Shown here: one piece after another, positions 1-8,595 of the stretch
Layout: each line of letters opens with the position of its first letter
Position numbering within the stretch: the stretch's first letter is position 1
Assembly (NCBI GenBank): GCA_015660865.1
Contig: JACTUA010000003.1
Span: 154,423-218,422 of the forward strand
DNA length: 64,000 nt
Origin: Methanomicrobiales archaeon
GTDB taxonomy: Archaea; Halobacteriota; Methanomicrobia; Methanomicrobiales; JACTUA01
Direction of reading: 5' to 3'
Notes under the pieces: model-generated
The model's input: only the letters and a program-made list of their open reading frames with translations
Database searches by the model: none
Told to the model about the DNA's origin: nothing
Made by a program: the position numbers and the translations under genes

Positions 1-66
1 GAAGAGGTCATCCAGCTATTTGGAAAGAGGAAGGTTCAGGGAAGGTCAATCAGATCCTTTTGGGCC

Positions 67-1569
67 TTAGCACTTCCACCATTCCTCTGCATCTCCCATG
101 GAGGAGAAGGAGGAAGGGTCGTTCTGGTTTGCATACTCTGTCTGGATCCAGGGGGCAGAACGGATGGTCTTTGAGAGGTGTATCTCGTCGATGATCCCGT
201 TAAAGGTCCTGGTTGTCCCTCCGGCGATATTCCCGAGCCGCATGGTGCGGGCAGCATCCGACTGGGCGGCGCCTGCAGGCGTCGAGAACTCGGTGATACC
301 CTGTGATACGCCGTTGATGTAAATCGACGGGTCGTTCGCGACCGCTCCCTGGTTGTACGTGACCGCCACATAGTTCCATGCGTTCAGGGTGATGGAACCG
401 GCAGGCGTTCTCCAGGCGCCGTGTGTGGTCCCGAACCCCTTCCGGAAGCTCATGACATTGTTCGTGTAGGTGGAGAAGGCCCACCCCCCGCCTCCATTCA
501 CATTGGTATTTGACTTGTCCCCGACCCGGCCCTCGCTGTTCTCACCGATGGTGAAGGGATTGATCCAGGCAGAGAAGGTACCGCCGGCTGCGAAGTTATC
601 ATCGACGGAAGCAGCGGACCCGGAATCGATATAATCATCCACCCCATCGTACCTCTGGGCATTGGCAAACCGCCCTGCAACGTTCGTGGACCCGCTGTTG
701 GTGCCGTCGTTATTATTGGAGGTGGAGTCCAGGAGGTCGGTGTTGTGGTGCCATACGGCGTTGTAGTTCGCGCTCCACACATTTACCACATCCTGCTGAT
801 CCGCGGCACCGATGTTTCCGTAGTACATCCAGAGTACCGTATCTTCAGAGGATGAGAGTGAGGGGACCTTCACCCAAGCAACAAGTGCTCCATTTGCCTT
901 CGTGAAGGATTCGATCTCGTGAGCGAGCTTTGTCGTTCCGTCGGAAGTCGTGAAGATGATGCTTTTGCCATCGGCCTTTGCCGATGCCGCGAGATCGGGG
1001 TCCCCGGCGAGGCTGATAAGAACAGGGAAGCCGGACAGCGATCCGGCCACCTTTGTCGCGTCGATAGTGATGCTCTTCCGGTATTCCCAGTCGCACCGGC
1101 CGGTAACCCCGAAGTTGTACCAGTTTATATCGGAAGGTTCCGGAACCTTGCTCACCCCCTCGAGATCTTCTGAGAGGAGGATGATGGAACCCCCACCTGA
1201 CTGGTTCAGGACGAGAGTAACAGAGCCCGGTATTGATGGTACTGAGGCGTACAGGGTCTCACCGACCGACCAGGGATCGTCGCCATTGTTCATGAAGGAG
1301 GAGGTTCGATCCATGCCGTCGACGAGAATCTGGAACTCGGCATACCTGAGGGCGTCCCCACCCCTGTGCTGGATATAAATGTTCTTGCTCTGGTTCGTGA
1401 TGATCGCGTGAAACGCAGGAACCTTCGTAGGGAGGGGCTGCGAGAGGAGAACGGTTGCCACGATGGCCATCCCGACCACCACAACACCAACGAGGATCAG
1501 AGTTCCGACTACTTCGGAGACAGCGAGGTTCCTCACCTCACTTTCTGTTCCTGAAATATTCTGGATCAT
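67..1569 (-). CDS. Pilin-like surface protein with DUF2341 and LamG domains
   Basis: The 500-residue product begins with an archaeal type IV pilin-like segment: a short charged start, then AVSEVVG followed by about 22 hydrophobic residues (roughly 16-43), so it is probably processed by a prepilin peptidase and anchored or assembled at the cell surface. Residues about 160-260 match the DUF2341 pattern (WEYRKSITI at the start, VLWMYYGN at the end), and residues about 300-490 look like a LamG/concanavalin-like fold (DGVDDYID, GTFSAWINPF, NGIIDEIHLSKTIRS), which usually binds glycans or protein ligands. A TATA-like ctatattttta lies about 23 nt before the ATG, so the mRNA may be leaderless. Family assignment is from motifs; the ligand is unknown. 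Confidence 0.8.
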   Translation of the reverse strand: MIQNISGTESEVRNLAVSEVVGTLILVGVVVVGMAIVATVLLSQPLPTKVPAFHAIITNQSKNIYIQHRGGDALRYAEFQILVDGMDRTSSFMNNGDDPWSVGETLYASVPSIPGSVTLVLNQSGGGSIILLSEDLEGVSKVPEPSDINWYNFGVTGRCDWEYRKSITIDATKVAGSLSGFPVLISLAGDPDLAASAKADGKSIIFTTSDGTTKLAHEIESFTKANGALVAWVKVPSLSSSEDTVLWMYYGNIGAADQQDVVNVWSANYNAVWHHNTDLLDSTSNNNDGTNSGSTNVAGRFANAQRYDGVDDYIDSGSAASVDDNFAAGGTFSAWINPFTIGENSEGRVGDKSNTNVNGGGGWAFSTYTNNVMSFRKGFGTTHGAWRTPAGSITLNAWNYVAVTYNQGAVANDPSIYINGVSQGITEFSTPAGAAQSDAARTMRLGNIAGGTTRTFNGIIDEIHLSKTIRSAPWIQTEYANQNDPSSFSSMGDAEEWWKC

Positions 1570-1720
1570 GGTTGCGAGGACGGTAAAAATATAGGGAATC
1601 TGTTACATCGGGATTCAGTGCGATTTCATGAGATCTCGGGGAAGAACCCAGCTTTCAGACCTGGACCGGTGACAGGCCCCCCTCTTCTTCTCTCTCCCCC
1701 CGGTGATGGTTAATGCTCCA

Positions 1721-2119
1721 TCAGACGTAGGTATCCAGGACGACCTGCTGTGTACCGTCACTGAAAATGCCAATTACGGTTACATGGTCCTGACCAGGGG
1801 ATCCTATCCCTCCTCCGATAGTGGTGGAGTTACCTACCATGTTACCAGGAACCACAATAAGCGCCGACGTACCTGACGAGTTCATAATGGAGATGTTGTA
1901 GTTCGACACCATCGCGTTATCCTGCCCGCCAACCCAGGTGACAAGAATACTGGTTCCCATCTGCCGGGCGGTCGCAGCGACTGCTTTGGTCTTTGAGATC
2001 CCGCTTGCCATGCCGAAGACGAAGGCGGCGATGACCGCGGCGAGGATGACCGTGATAGCGACCATGAGGATGACGCCAATAACCGGCGATACTGCATCTT
2101 CTCCCTTCAAACCAAACAC
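1721..2119 (-). CDS. Archaeal type IV pilin (Pilin_N family)
   Basis: This 132-residue protein has the classic archaeal pilin start: GEDAVSPVIGVILMVAITV, then a hydrophobic helix to about residue 36, followed by a small, Gly/Ser/Thr-rich beta domain. The start codon is GTG, preceded by gatagga. The conserved segment is where a PibD-type peptidase cleaves, just before or near VSPVIG. The protein likely forms or decorates an adhesion pilus. It is on the same strand as, and upstream of, the larger pilin-LamG gene (gap of 151 bases), so both may be surface adhesins made together. No pilus assembly ATPase or membrane platform gene is nearby. Confidence 0.85.
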   Translation of the reverse strand: MFGLKGEDAVSPVIGVILMVAITVILAAVIAAFVFGMASGISKTKAVAATARQMGTSILVTWVGGQDNAMVSNYNISIMNSSGTSALIVVPGNMVGNSTTIGGGIGSPGQDHVTVIGIFSDGTQQVVLDTYV

Positions 2120-2385
2120 GTCCTATCTGAAGAAACCCGGATCCATCTGCTCTGCGCTGATCCGCGAATGCATGAAAAATTATGCTGGCCAGTGCGGCAT
2201 AAGCATATGCCGTGCATCAATGCCATGCACCGATGGTTTGCATTAGAAAATGAAATAAGGATAATAAAATAGCACTAAACTTCCAATATCTATATACATA
2301 TGAACTTGACTGTAATATTTTCCTCTCAACACTCTCCGATCAGTCTCCATGCACCCCAGGCAACCGGAACAGGTGCAAATCCCGA

Positions 2386-3372
2386 TCAGGTCAGCTCGTT
2401 GATTCGCTTCTCAAGCTCTCCGATCTGCTTCTGGAGCGATTCTTCAGCTGCCTTCCTCTCCGTTATATCGAAGATGGTGCTCACTGTCCCGCCCCGGGAT
2501 CCATCGGGTTTCAGGAAAGGTGCCTTGAAGAGGATGGAGTGGCGAGAGGTCCCATCATCATATAAGTACACGGATTCAGCTGTCTGCATGCGCCCTGTCT
2601 CCAGGGCTTTGGAATCCAGAGCTTCATACTGGTTTGCAAGCTCCGGCGGCAGGACCTCGGGCGCGGTCTTATCCAAGATCTCATGACGGGGCCGTCGGGA
2701 GTATTCCTCGAAAGCACGATTGCATACACGATAGCGACCCGTCTCATCCTTGTAAAAGACCGGTGTCGGGATCCGGTCGATGAGCTCCTGGAGAAATTGA
2801 AGATTTTCCCTGAGGCTCTCTTCCGCCTTCTTCCGCTCGGTGATATCCTCGACCATGACCGTGATCCCCTGGGATCCGTCCTCAAAGATTGTGGATATGA
2901 GGGAGATAGTAAAGAACGAGGCATCCGCTCCCCGGTGTATGGACACCTCCTTCTGGTACTCCTGGTTGGCCGAGGACGCATCAAGATGTGCGCGGATCTC
3001 GGAGTCTGAGAAGATCTGGAGAGCTATCTCGATCGGGTCCTTCCCGATGATATCCGATCGTTCTCTCCGTTCGAAGGCGAGGAGATTGTCATTTGCATAC
3101 CAGATCCTTGACTGTTCATCCAGGATCAGGATCATGTCTGAGGAGAGGTTCAGCATGGCTGAGATGGGAACACGCTGGGAGAGGGAGTAGAGCTTGGCCC
3201 TGCCGATCCGCTCCTTCTCCACGTGTCCCGAGGTGACGAGGATCTCGAGATATTTCGCAACCGAGTTCCGGTTCAGGTGAAGGTACAGGGAGATGTCGGT
3301 GATCGTCATCCCCCGTGGACGGGCCCTGAGGAGGTTTGTGATCTGTACCGCTATTCTCTCGTAACCCTTCAT
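2386..3372 (-). CDS. HTH-PAS-PAS signal transduction regulator
   Basis: The N-terminal 70 residues form a winged-helix type DNA-binding region (MTITDISLYLHLNRNSVAKY is the likely recognition area). Two PAS domains follow, about residues 75-190 and 195-315, each ending in the usual DITERKKAEE or DITERKAAEE linker. There is no kinase or receiver domain, so it is probably a one-component transcription regulator that senses a ligand or redox state with its PAS domains. This HTH-PAS architecture is common in Methanomicrobia. It stands alone between the pilin gene and fdhC, with the latter on the other strand, sharing a 284-base intergenic region that could be its own target. Confidence 0.75.
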   Translation of the reverse strand: MKGYERIAVQITNLLRARPRGMTITDISLYLHLNRNSVAKYLEILVTSGHVEKERIGRAKLYSLSQRVPISAMLNLSSDMILILDEQSRIWYANDNLLAFERRERSDIIGKDPIEIALQIFSDSEIRAHLDASSANQEYQKEVSIHRGADASFFTISLISTIFEDGSQGITVMVEDITERKKAEESLRENLQFLQELIDRIPTPVFYKDETGRYRVCNRAFEEYSRRPRHEILDKTAPEVLPPELANQYEALDSKALETGRMQTAESVYLYDDGTSRHSILFKAPFLKPDGSRGGTVSTIFDITERKAAEESLQKQIGELEKRINELT

Positions 3373-3540
3373 GGGAATCGCTTGAGAAATTGTCTATTAG
3401 CCATTCTTCTGTTATCATGATGCATAAATATTGGGCCAGAGAATCCGGGAAGAGGGGCACGTCATTAACTTTCATGAAGGATTCATGAGGAATCATTGGC
3501 GGTTCGGCGGCTGGAGAGAGCATATAATCAATAAAATCTC

Positions 3541-3656
3541 GGTTATAAAGACAATTGAAAAGGTTTAATTAGAGTTTCATAGATTCTACAATGCACCTAT
3601 ACACAAATGGTCTCGTGTTGCTGGTATAGGTTAGATACACGTGAGGTGACTGAACT
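3541..3656 (+). promoter_or_regulatory. Promoter and leader of the formate transporter gene
   Basis: Two TATA-like elements are visible, TTATAAAG at 3543-3550 and GGTTTAATTA at 3562-3571, followed by an AT-rich leader. A strong ribosome binding site GAGGTGA at 3643-3649 sits 7 nt before the ATG at 3657, which fixes the start of the transporter. The long leader (60-90 nt) leaves room for regulation. Confidence 0.45.
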
Positions 3657-4535
3657 ATGGTATTTCATCCCCCAGTGCAAATCGTAGCCAAGGCTGGTGA
3701 CGCCGGCAAATACAAGACCGGACTCCCAGCCTGGAACATGGTGCTCCGTGGATTCATGGCCGGTGCCTACATCGCCATGGGTGGGGCGCTTGCCACGATC
3801 TGCAGCACAGGCATCATGGCGACGGACGCAACCCTGAGGTACGGAACTGCGAGTGCAGGTTTTGCCCAGCTGCTCCTGGGTGCGACTTTCCCCGTAGGGC
3901 TTATCATCATCGTGCTCACGGGTGCAGAACTCTTCACCGGTGACGCGATGCTCGCCCCCATGGCGGCCTTTATCCACAAGATCAGCTGGATGAATGTGAT
4001 CAACCTCTGGGTGTGGGTCTACATCGGGAATTTGATCGGTTCGATCTGGTATGCGTACCTGATGGCATACGGGCCCTTCAGCACCTGGGATGCCACCGGT
4101 GCTGCGACTGTTACGGCTTTCGGGACACGTGCCATTGCCATCGCGGTGGCAAAGACGAGCTATGTGGGAACGGCCGGCATGTGGTCCGCCTTCCTGAAGG
4201 CTATCGGCTGCAACTGGCTCGTGAACCTGGCCATCCTCCTCGGGATCTGCGCTGATGACCTGGTCGGCAAGTTCTTCGGGATCTGGTTCCCGATCATGGC
4301 CTTCGTCTCCTCCGGGTTCGAGCACTCTATAGCAAACATGTACTTTATTCCGGCAGGGATCTTCACCCAGAATTTCATCACCGATCCCACCAAGGTGACT
4401 GCTTCCCTCAACTGGGTGACGATGTGGACAAGCAACCTCATCATCGTCACCATCGGGAACATCGTAGGGGCATTGTTCTTCGTCGGTGTCCTCTACTGGG
4501 TCGCCTTCCGCAAGGAGATCGCAGCCCTGAAGTAG
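3657..4535 (+). CDS. fdhC: Formate/nitrite transporter family protein (FdhC type)
   Basis: The 292-residue protein has six hydrophobic segments and the FNT family signatures: MVLRGFMAGAYIAMGGALA near residue 27, FPVGLIIIVLTGAELFTGD near residue 80, and NWLVNLAILLGICADD near residue 185. FNT channels move formate across the membrane; in hydrogenotrophic methanogens FdhC feeds formate dehydrogenase. No formate dehydrogenase subunit genes are in this window. The next gene, a membrane OB-fold protein, starts 8 bases downstream, so the two are probably cotranscribed. Confidence 0.9.
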   Translation: MVFHPPVQIVAKAGDAGKYKTGLPAWNMVLRGFMAGAYIAMGGALATICSTGIMATDATLRYGTASAGFAQLLLGATFPVGLIIIVLTGAELFTGDAMLAPMAAFIHKISWMNVINLWVWVYIGNLIGSIWYAYLMAYGPFSTWDATGAATVTAFGTRAIAIAVAKTSYVGTAGMWSAFLKAIGCNWLVNLAILLGICADDLVGKFFGIWFPIMAFVSSGFEHSIANMYFIPAGIFTQNFITDPTKVTASLNWVTMWTSNLIIVTIGNIVGALFFVGVLYWVAFRKEIAALK

Positions 4536-4543
4536 ACACCCCG

Positions 4544-5065
4544 ATGAAGGTCCGTGATATCGAGCTGAGGATCGCCCCGATCCAGATCGGGGTTCTCCTC
4601 TTTTTCGCGATTTTTCTTATTTTCGCTTACTGGACGAGCAGGAGCACTATCCTCCTCATCTTCGGGATCCCCATGGTCATCGGCCTCGCCGTTATCCCCC
4701 TCCTGCTCAGGCACATGAGCCAGAGTCAGTACGAGGCGCTCATCCCCACGTACGAGAGCGAGGCCCAGAAGGTACGGATCAAGGCAATTAACCTGAATAT
4801 GCTCGGAAAACCCGTCCGTATCGAGGGGGTGGTCGAGCAGGTTCACTTCGACTTCCTGGACAGGCCCCAGTACATGGTCGCCGATCGATCCGGGGAGATC
4901 TCGGTGAAGATGTTCACCGCGCCGCGGGAGAAGATCCGGAAGGATGACATTGTAGAAGTCCTCGGGACCGTGATGAAACGGTACATACTTGTCGGGGAGG
5001 ACCCAGTGATCAACTGCGTCTCCATCAGAAAAGTCGCAGCTGATACACCCGTTCGGAAGCCCTGA
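4544..5065 (+). CDS. Membrane-anchored OB-fold protein
   Basis: The ATG at 4544 lies 8 bases after the fdhC stop; an in-frame extension further upstream would run inside fdhC and is not credible. The 173-residue product has two adjacent transmembrane segments (about residues 12-31 and 36-52) and then a soluble region whose pattern, PVRIEGVVEQVHF...YMVADRSGEISVKMF...DDIVEVLGTVMKRY, resembles a single OB-fold of the nucleic-acid-binding type. What it binds is unknown; facing the cytoplasm is likely. The tight spacing to fdhC suggests cotranscription, though a functional link to formate uptake is only inferred. Confidence 0.65.
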   Translation: MKVRDIELRIAPIQIGVLLFFAIFLIFAYWTSRSTILLIFGIPMVIGLAVIPLLLRHMSQSQYEALIPTYESEAQKVRIKAINLNMLGKPVRIEGVVEQVHFDFLDRPQYMVADRSGEISVKMFTAPREKIRKDDIVEVLGTVMKRYILVGEDPVINCVSIRKVAADTPVRKP

Positions 5066-5224
5066 CTGCACTTTTCTAAGCCCGAAGGAACTCATGCCTC
5101 AGATGGTCACGAAGCATGGCAGGATGCTTTCCTGCACTCTTCAGTAAGTTCCCTGCCGCGATATCCATAGGATGGGATAATAATCCCTCATGCCCACCCG
5201 TTGATAGGGAAGGTGGTGATCTCA

Positions 5225-5977
5225 ATGTGCGGGTCCGAAGAGGAGGTGTTCATCCGAAAGGGGACCGAGCTCGCGTCCGCGGGCAGGTTCAGGCAGTCGG
5301 TGGAATGGCTGGAGAAGGTCCTCTCACGCAATCCCGGCCATCCCCGGGCCCTGGTGGCGAAGGCCTCGAGCCTTTCGAGGATGGGGTACTTCCAGGATGC
5401 GGTCGGGTGCTGCGAGGAGGTGATCGGGAAGGATCCCCTGAATCCTGATGCATGGTTCACCCGGGGCAGCATCCTGTACATGACCGGTCGGTGGAGAGAG
5501 GCAGTGGAATGCCTTGGACAGGCCACCCGTATAGACGGAAAGTACGCCGAGGCATGGTACATCCGGGGGAACTGCCACTACTTCCTCGGGGAGTATGACG
5601 AGGCCCTCGACTGTTTCGACACGGTCATAGGGGTCGATCCCCGGTATCCAAAAGCCTGGTACAACAAAGGGGTGACCCTCGCGGATATTCATCGATATGG
5701 GGAGGCCATGAGATGCTATGAAGAGTGCCTGCGGATCAACCCGGGCGTTGCGGTGGTCTACACCAATATGGGGGTCGCCCTTGCCGGCCTCGGGCGATTT
5801 GATGAGGCCATCGGCAGGTTCGATGAAGCCATCGCGATCAATCCCCATGACCCCACCCCGTGGAACAACAAGGCGGCCAGCCTCAGGAGGCTCGGGAGGG
5901 ATGGGGAGGCCGAGGCCTGCGCGGAGAAGGTGAGGGAGCTCACACGGGGCAGGGATATCCCCTGGATCATCCGATAG
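5225..5977 (+). CDS. TPR repeat protein
   Basis: About 250 residues made almost entirely of six or seven tetratricopeptide repeats of 34 residues, with repeated A-W-Y/F-x-(K/R)-G and NP/DP punctuation (for example YAEAWYIRGNCHYFLGEYDE). The ATG at 5225 is preferred over an upstream in-frame TTG at 5201 because GGTGAT (5212-5217) lies 7 nt before it. TPR arrays are protein-binding scaffolds; no enzymatic domain is present. The window encodes three more TPR proteins with similar repeats, typical of Methanomicrobiales. The partner is unknown. It converges with herA, whose stop is 7 bases away. Confidence 0.8.
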   Translation: MCGSEEEVFIRKGTELASAGRFRQSVEWLEKVLSRNPGHPRALVAKASSLSRMGYFQDAVGCCEEVIGKDPLNPDAWFTRGSILYMTGRWREAVECLGQATRIDGKYAEAWYIRGNCHYFLGEYDEALDCFDTVIGVDPRYPKAWYNKGVTLADIHRYGEAMRCYEECLRINPGVAVVYTNMGVALAGLGRFDEAIGRFDEAIAINPHDPTPWNNKAASLRRLGRDGEAEACAEKVRELTRGRDIPWIIR

Positions 5978-5984
5978 GAACCCC

Positions 5985-7589
5985 TTAAAACCGGGAATCC
6001 AGCCCCTCGCGGATGGACCTCTCCTTCCTCTCGTTCAGGGCTGCCAGATACTCCTCGAAGAGGTGGATCCGGGTCGATACCGGGAAGGGGATGCCCAGGG
6101 TCGAGATGATGGCCTCACCGGGTTCGAGGGTCTGGATCTCCGTGTCCATCGGGGAGAGATCCTGCTTGGCATGCCCGGCTATGATCGCCCGGTCGTTCCT
6201 GTCAGAGAGCCCCATGACGACGAAGGTGTTCATCTGGGCAAGGACCCGGGGATCGACATTCTTCGGCTGCTGGGTGACCACGCAGAGCCCGACACCGAAC
6301 TTCCTCCCCTCCATCGCGCATTCCCGGAAGACGGCGGTTCCCGGCCCCCCGCTGCCAAGGACCCTCTGTGCCTCCTCGATGGTGATGAGGACCTCCTTTC
6401 GCTCCTGAGTCTCCGCTTTGCCCCATCCCGAAGCCTCTCCGCGGTGGCGGTCCAGGATCTTCCGGGCCAGCACCGAAAGGACAAAGAGCTCGCTCCTCTC
6501 CCCCATTCCCGGGATATCGATGAGGGTCACCCGGTTCTCCCCGAGGTCTTTCAGGATATCCGGGATGGAGGAGCCCCGGGCGCGCAGGAACGGGTTGGAC
6601 TTCACGAGGATTCCCACCCTTCTTTTCATCACCTGGAGGGTGCTCGAGGCGAACTGGCCGAGCTTCCTGGCAGTCTCCGGGTAGGGGCACCTGGCCATCC
6701 ATGCCCCCTCTTCATCGAACTCGGTGGAAAGGAAGAGATCCACGAGCTCACTCCCCCGGACGTCCTCAAGCATCTCCACGAGCTCGCGCTGTGCCGGCGA
6801 GTGGTCGAAGAGGAGGAGGAGATCGGGTGCCCGGAAGTCGTCATACTCCAGGAAGAGGCTGTTCAAGGAGTACCTGCGCCGGAAGGGTTCGTCCCGGATG
6901 GTGTAGACCGAGAGCCCGTCCCTGCCGGCCTGGTAATGAACGAGGCCCTCGGTGGGTTGCCCGGTAGCTGAAGCGCCGCCCGCCACGTACTCTCCATGGG
7001 GATCCACGAGGACGAGGCCGAATCTCCGGGTCTTCATGCACGAGGCACAGAAGACCTTCATGAAGTTGCTCTTTCCCATCCCTGTGGTGGCAAAGACCCC
7101 CATGTGCTGAGGCATGACCCTGCTGTGGAGGGATACTTTCACATCCCTGAGGATCTCCTGACCGGATTTGAGGGAGCCCACCTCCACATCCCCCATCACC
7201 TGCTGGAGGAAGAGGAAGTCCGGTGCGGACGGGGCGAGGACCCGGGAGAACTTGGTGGGGAGGGTCCTCGGCTTCCGAAAGACGCCCTTCCCGTCCACGT
7301 ACCCGAGGGGAAGCGCCTCTACGATGAGGTAGACGTCCTCGGAGAGCCCGTAGAAATGTTCGGAATGGGCCCTCCGGTCCCATTTCTCGTCCTCGAAGTT
7401 GGAGTCATGGGCGAGATCGGTGACCCTCGCAAAGAAGGTCATCCCCTTGGTCCCGTCCTCGATCTTCAGGATGTTGCCGACGTAAAGGGTCTGGTCATAG
7501 GGGATGGCGAACCGGTATGAGAGGACCGAGGTACCGATGAGCCTGAACTTGGAGGGGTCGGAGAGATCAGTATCGTGCAAATTCATCAT
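5985..7589 (-). CDS. herA: HerA-type DNA helicase/translocase
   Basis: HerA is a hexameric ATP-driven DNA translocase that works with the nuclease NurA and with Mre11-Rad50 to resect DNA ends for recombination. The protein carries an N-terminal HAS-barrel region, a Walker A motif (FATTGMGKSNF, near residue 170), a Walker B-type segment (EVLITIEEAQRVL), and the TQQPKN sensor motif near residue 430. Length (about 534) is normal. The start was set to ATG 7589 or 7586 because GGTGAT at 7594-7599 precedes them; a longer start at 7610 is possible. The gene overlaps the 3' end of nurA and is last in the mre11-rad50-nurA-herA operon. Confidence 0.9.
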   Translation of the reverse strand: MMNLHDTDLSDPSKFRLIGTSVLSYRFAIPYDQTLYVGNILKIEDGTKGMTFFARVTDLAHDSNFEDEKWDRRAHSEHFYGLSEDVYLIVEALPLGYVDGKGVFRKPRTLPTKFSRVLAPSAPDFLFLQQVMGDVEVGSLKSGQEILRDVKVSLHSRVMPQHMGVFATTGMGKSNFMKVFCASCMKTRRFGLVLVDPHGEYVAGGASATGQPTEGLVHYQAGRDGLSVYTIRDEPFRRRYSLNSLFLEYDDFRAPDLLLLFDHSPAQRELVEMLEDVRGSELVDLFLSTEFDEEGAWMARCPYPETARKLGQFASSTLQVMKRRVGILVKSNPFLRARGSSIPDILKDLGENRVTLIDIPGMGERSELFVLSVLARKILDRHRGEASGWGKAETQERKEVLITIEEAQRVLGSGGPGTAVFRECAMEGRKFGVGLCVVTQQPKNVDPRVLAQMNTFVVMGLSDRNDRAIIAGHAKQDLSPMDTEIQTLEPGEAIISTLGIPFPVSTRIHLFEEYLAALNERKERSIREGLDSRF

Positions 7590-8595
7590 GGATATCACCA
7601 AAGAGGTCATGGATCACGTCGGGATTGAACCCGGCCTGCCCAACGCCGGCCAGGAGATCGTTCTTCACCTGCTGGAGGGCATCGGCCGGGATCCGCGCAG
7701 TCCGATGCGCATCAAGGAGGGGGTATGGATAGCCTGTCACCCTGCCATCGTCAGACCAGCCGGCCAGAAGCGACACGGTCTCTTTGAGGGCAGCATCATC
7801 GGTTGGTTCGGGTACCTCGATCTTGAAGGCCAGAAGAGACCGGGGATGGAGTGCAGCGACACAGGCAGCACCGTGGCGCCACTGCCGGTAGGGGGTGACG
7901 TCAAGGCCCTGCTCCCCGACCCTGAGGACCCAGGGCGGGGGTATGGAGAGGCTCTTCGCGAGGGAGAGGGCTGCCGGGACAAGGGGGAGACCTCCGTCCC
8001 AGGTGATCGCGGTGCGCTTGGTTACCGCACAGAGATGAATACCCTTCTTTGCGCACGTCCGGATCAGCTGGACCAGCACCGGCTCATGGCTCGCATGGCT
8101 GACCCGCAGCGCCCCGTCGAGTACGAGCAGATCCGAACGGCCGAGGCGTTCTGCTGCCTTGAGGGCGACCCAGTACTCCAGGGTATCCCTCATGACCGCC
8201 GCGGTCCTCCCGGGTTCATCGTCCCTCACCGTTGCCTCGGGATCGCTGCCAAAGCATTCACGATAAAGGGCTGAGAAGCTGCCATCCCTTTCTTCCCGCC
8301 CCAGGATGGCCAGACGGAGAGGGGTCACGGAGCGAAACTGACGGGAGCCGCCAGAGAACCCGCATACCGCCGCCCTGAGGAGCGCGACCGCGATACAACC
8401 CGCATCGAGGAGCATGGCATTGGATCCATCCACCGCGGCAATCGTCCCCACCTGTGCGGGCTCCACCCTCAGGTAAGATCCTGCATCAAGATCAAAGCAG
8501 GAGGCAAATCGTGCATCAAGGTCCGGAGGATCCAGACCGCTGATGCGCTCGACGAGGACAGAGAGGTCTTGCCGGTATTCACCATCCAGGGTCAT
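7567..8595 (-). CDS. nurA: NurA 5'-3' nuclease
   Basis: NurA is the nuclease partner of HerA that trims the 5' strand at double-strand breaks. The 342-residue protein shows the family core: TIAAVDGSNAMLLDAG near residue 50, where the aspartate binds catalytic metal, and a second acidic motif LLVLDGALRV near residue 155, with a C-terminal LLDAHRTARI segment. Its start overlaps the end of rad50 by 4 bases (ATGA) and its stop lies within the first codons of herA, so translation of the three is probably coupled. The protein family is divergent in sequence; the call rests on these motifs plus operon position. Confidence 0.85.
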   Translation of the reverse strand: MTLDGEYRQDLSVLVERISGLDPPDLDARFASCFDLDAGSYLRVEPAQVGTIAAVDGSNAMLLDAGCIAVALLRAAVCGFSGGSRQFRSVTPLRLAILGREERDGSFSALYRECFGSDPEATVRDDEPGRTAAVMRDTLEYWVALKAAERLGRSDLLVLDGALRVSHASHEPVLVQLIRTCAKKGIHLCAVTKRTAITWDGGLPLVPAALSLAKSLSIPPPWVLRVGEQGLDVTPYRQWRHGAACVAALHPRSLLAFKIEVPEPTDDAALKETVSLLAGWSDDGRVTGYPYPLLDAHRTARIPADALQQVKNDLLAGVGQAGFNPDVIHDLFGDIHDEFARY

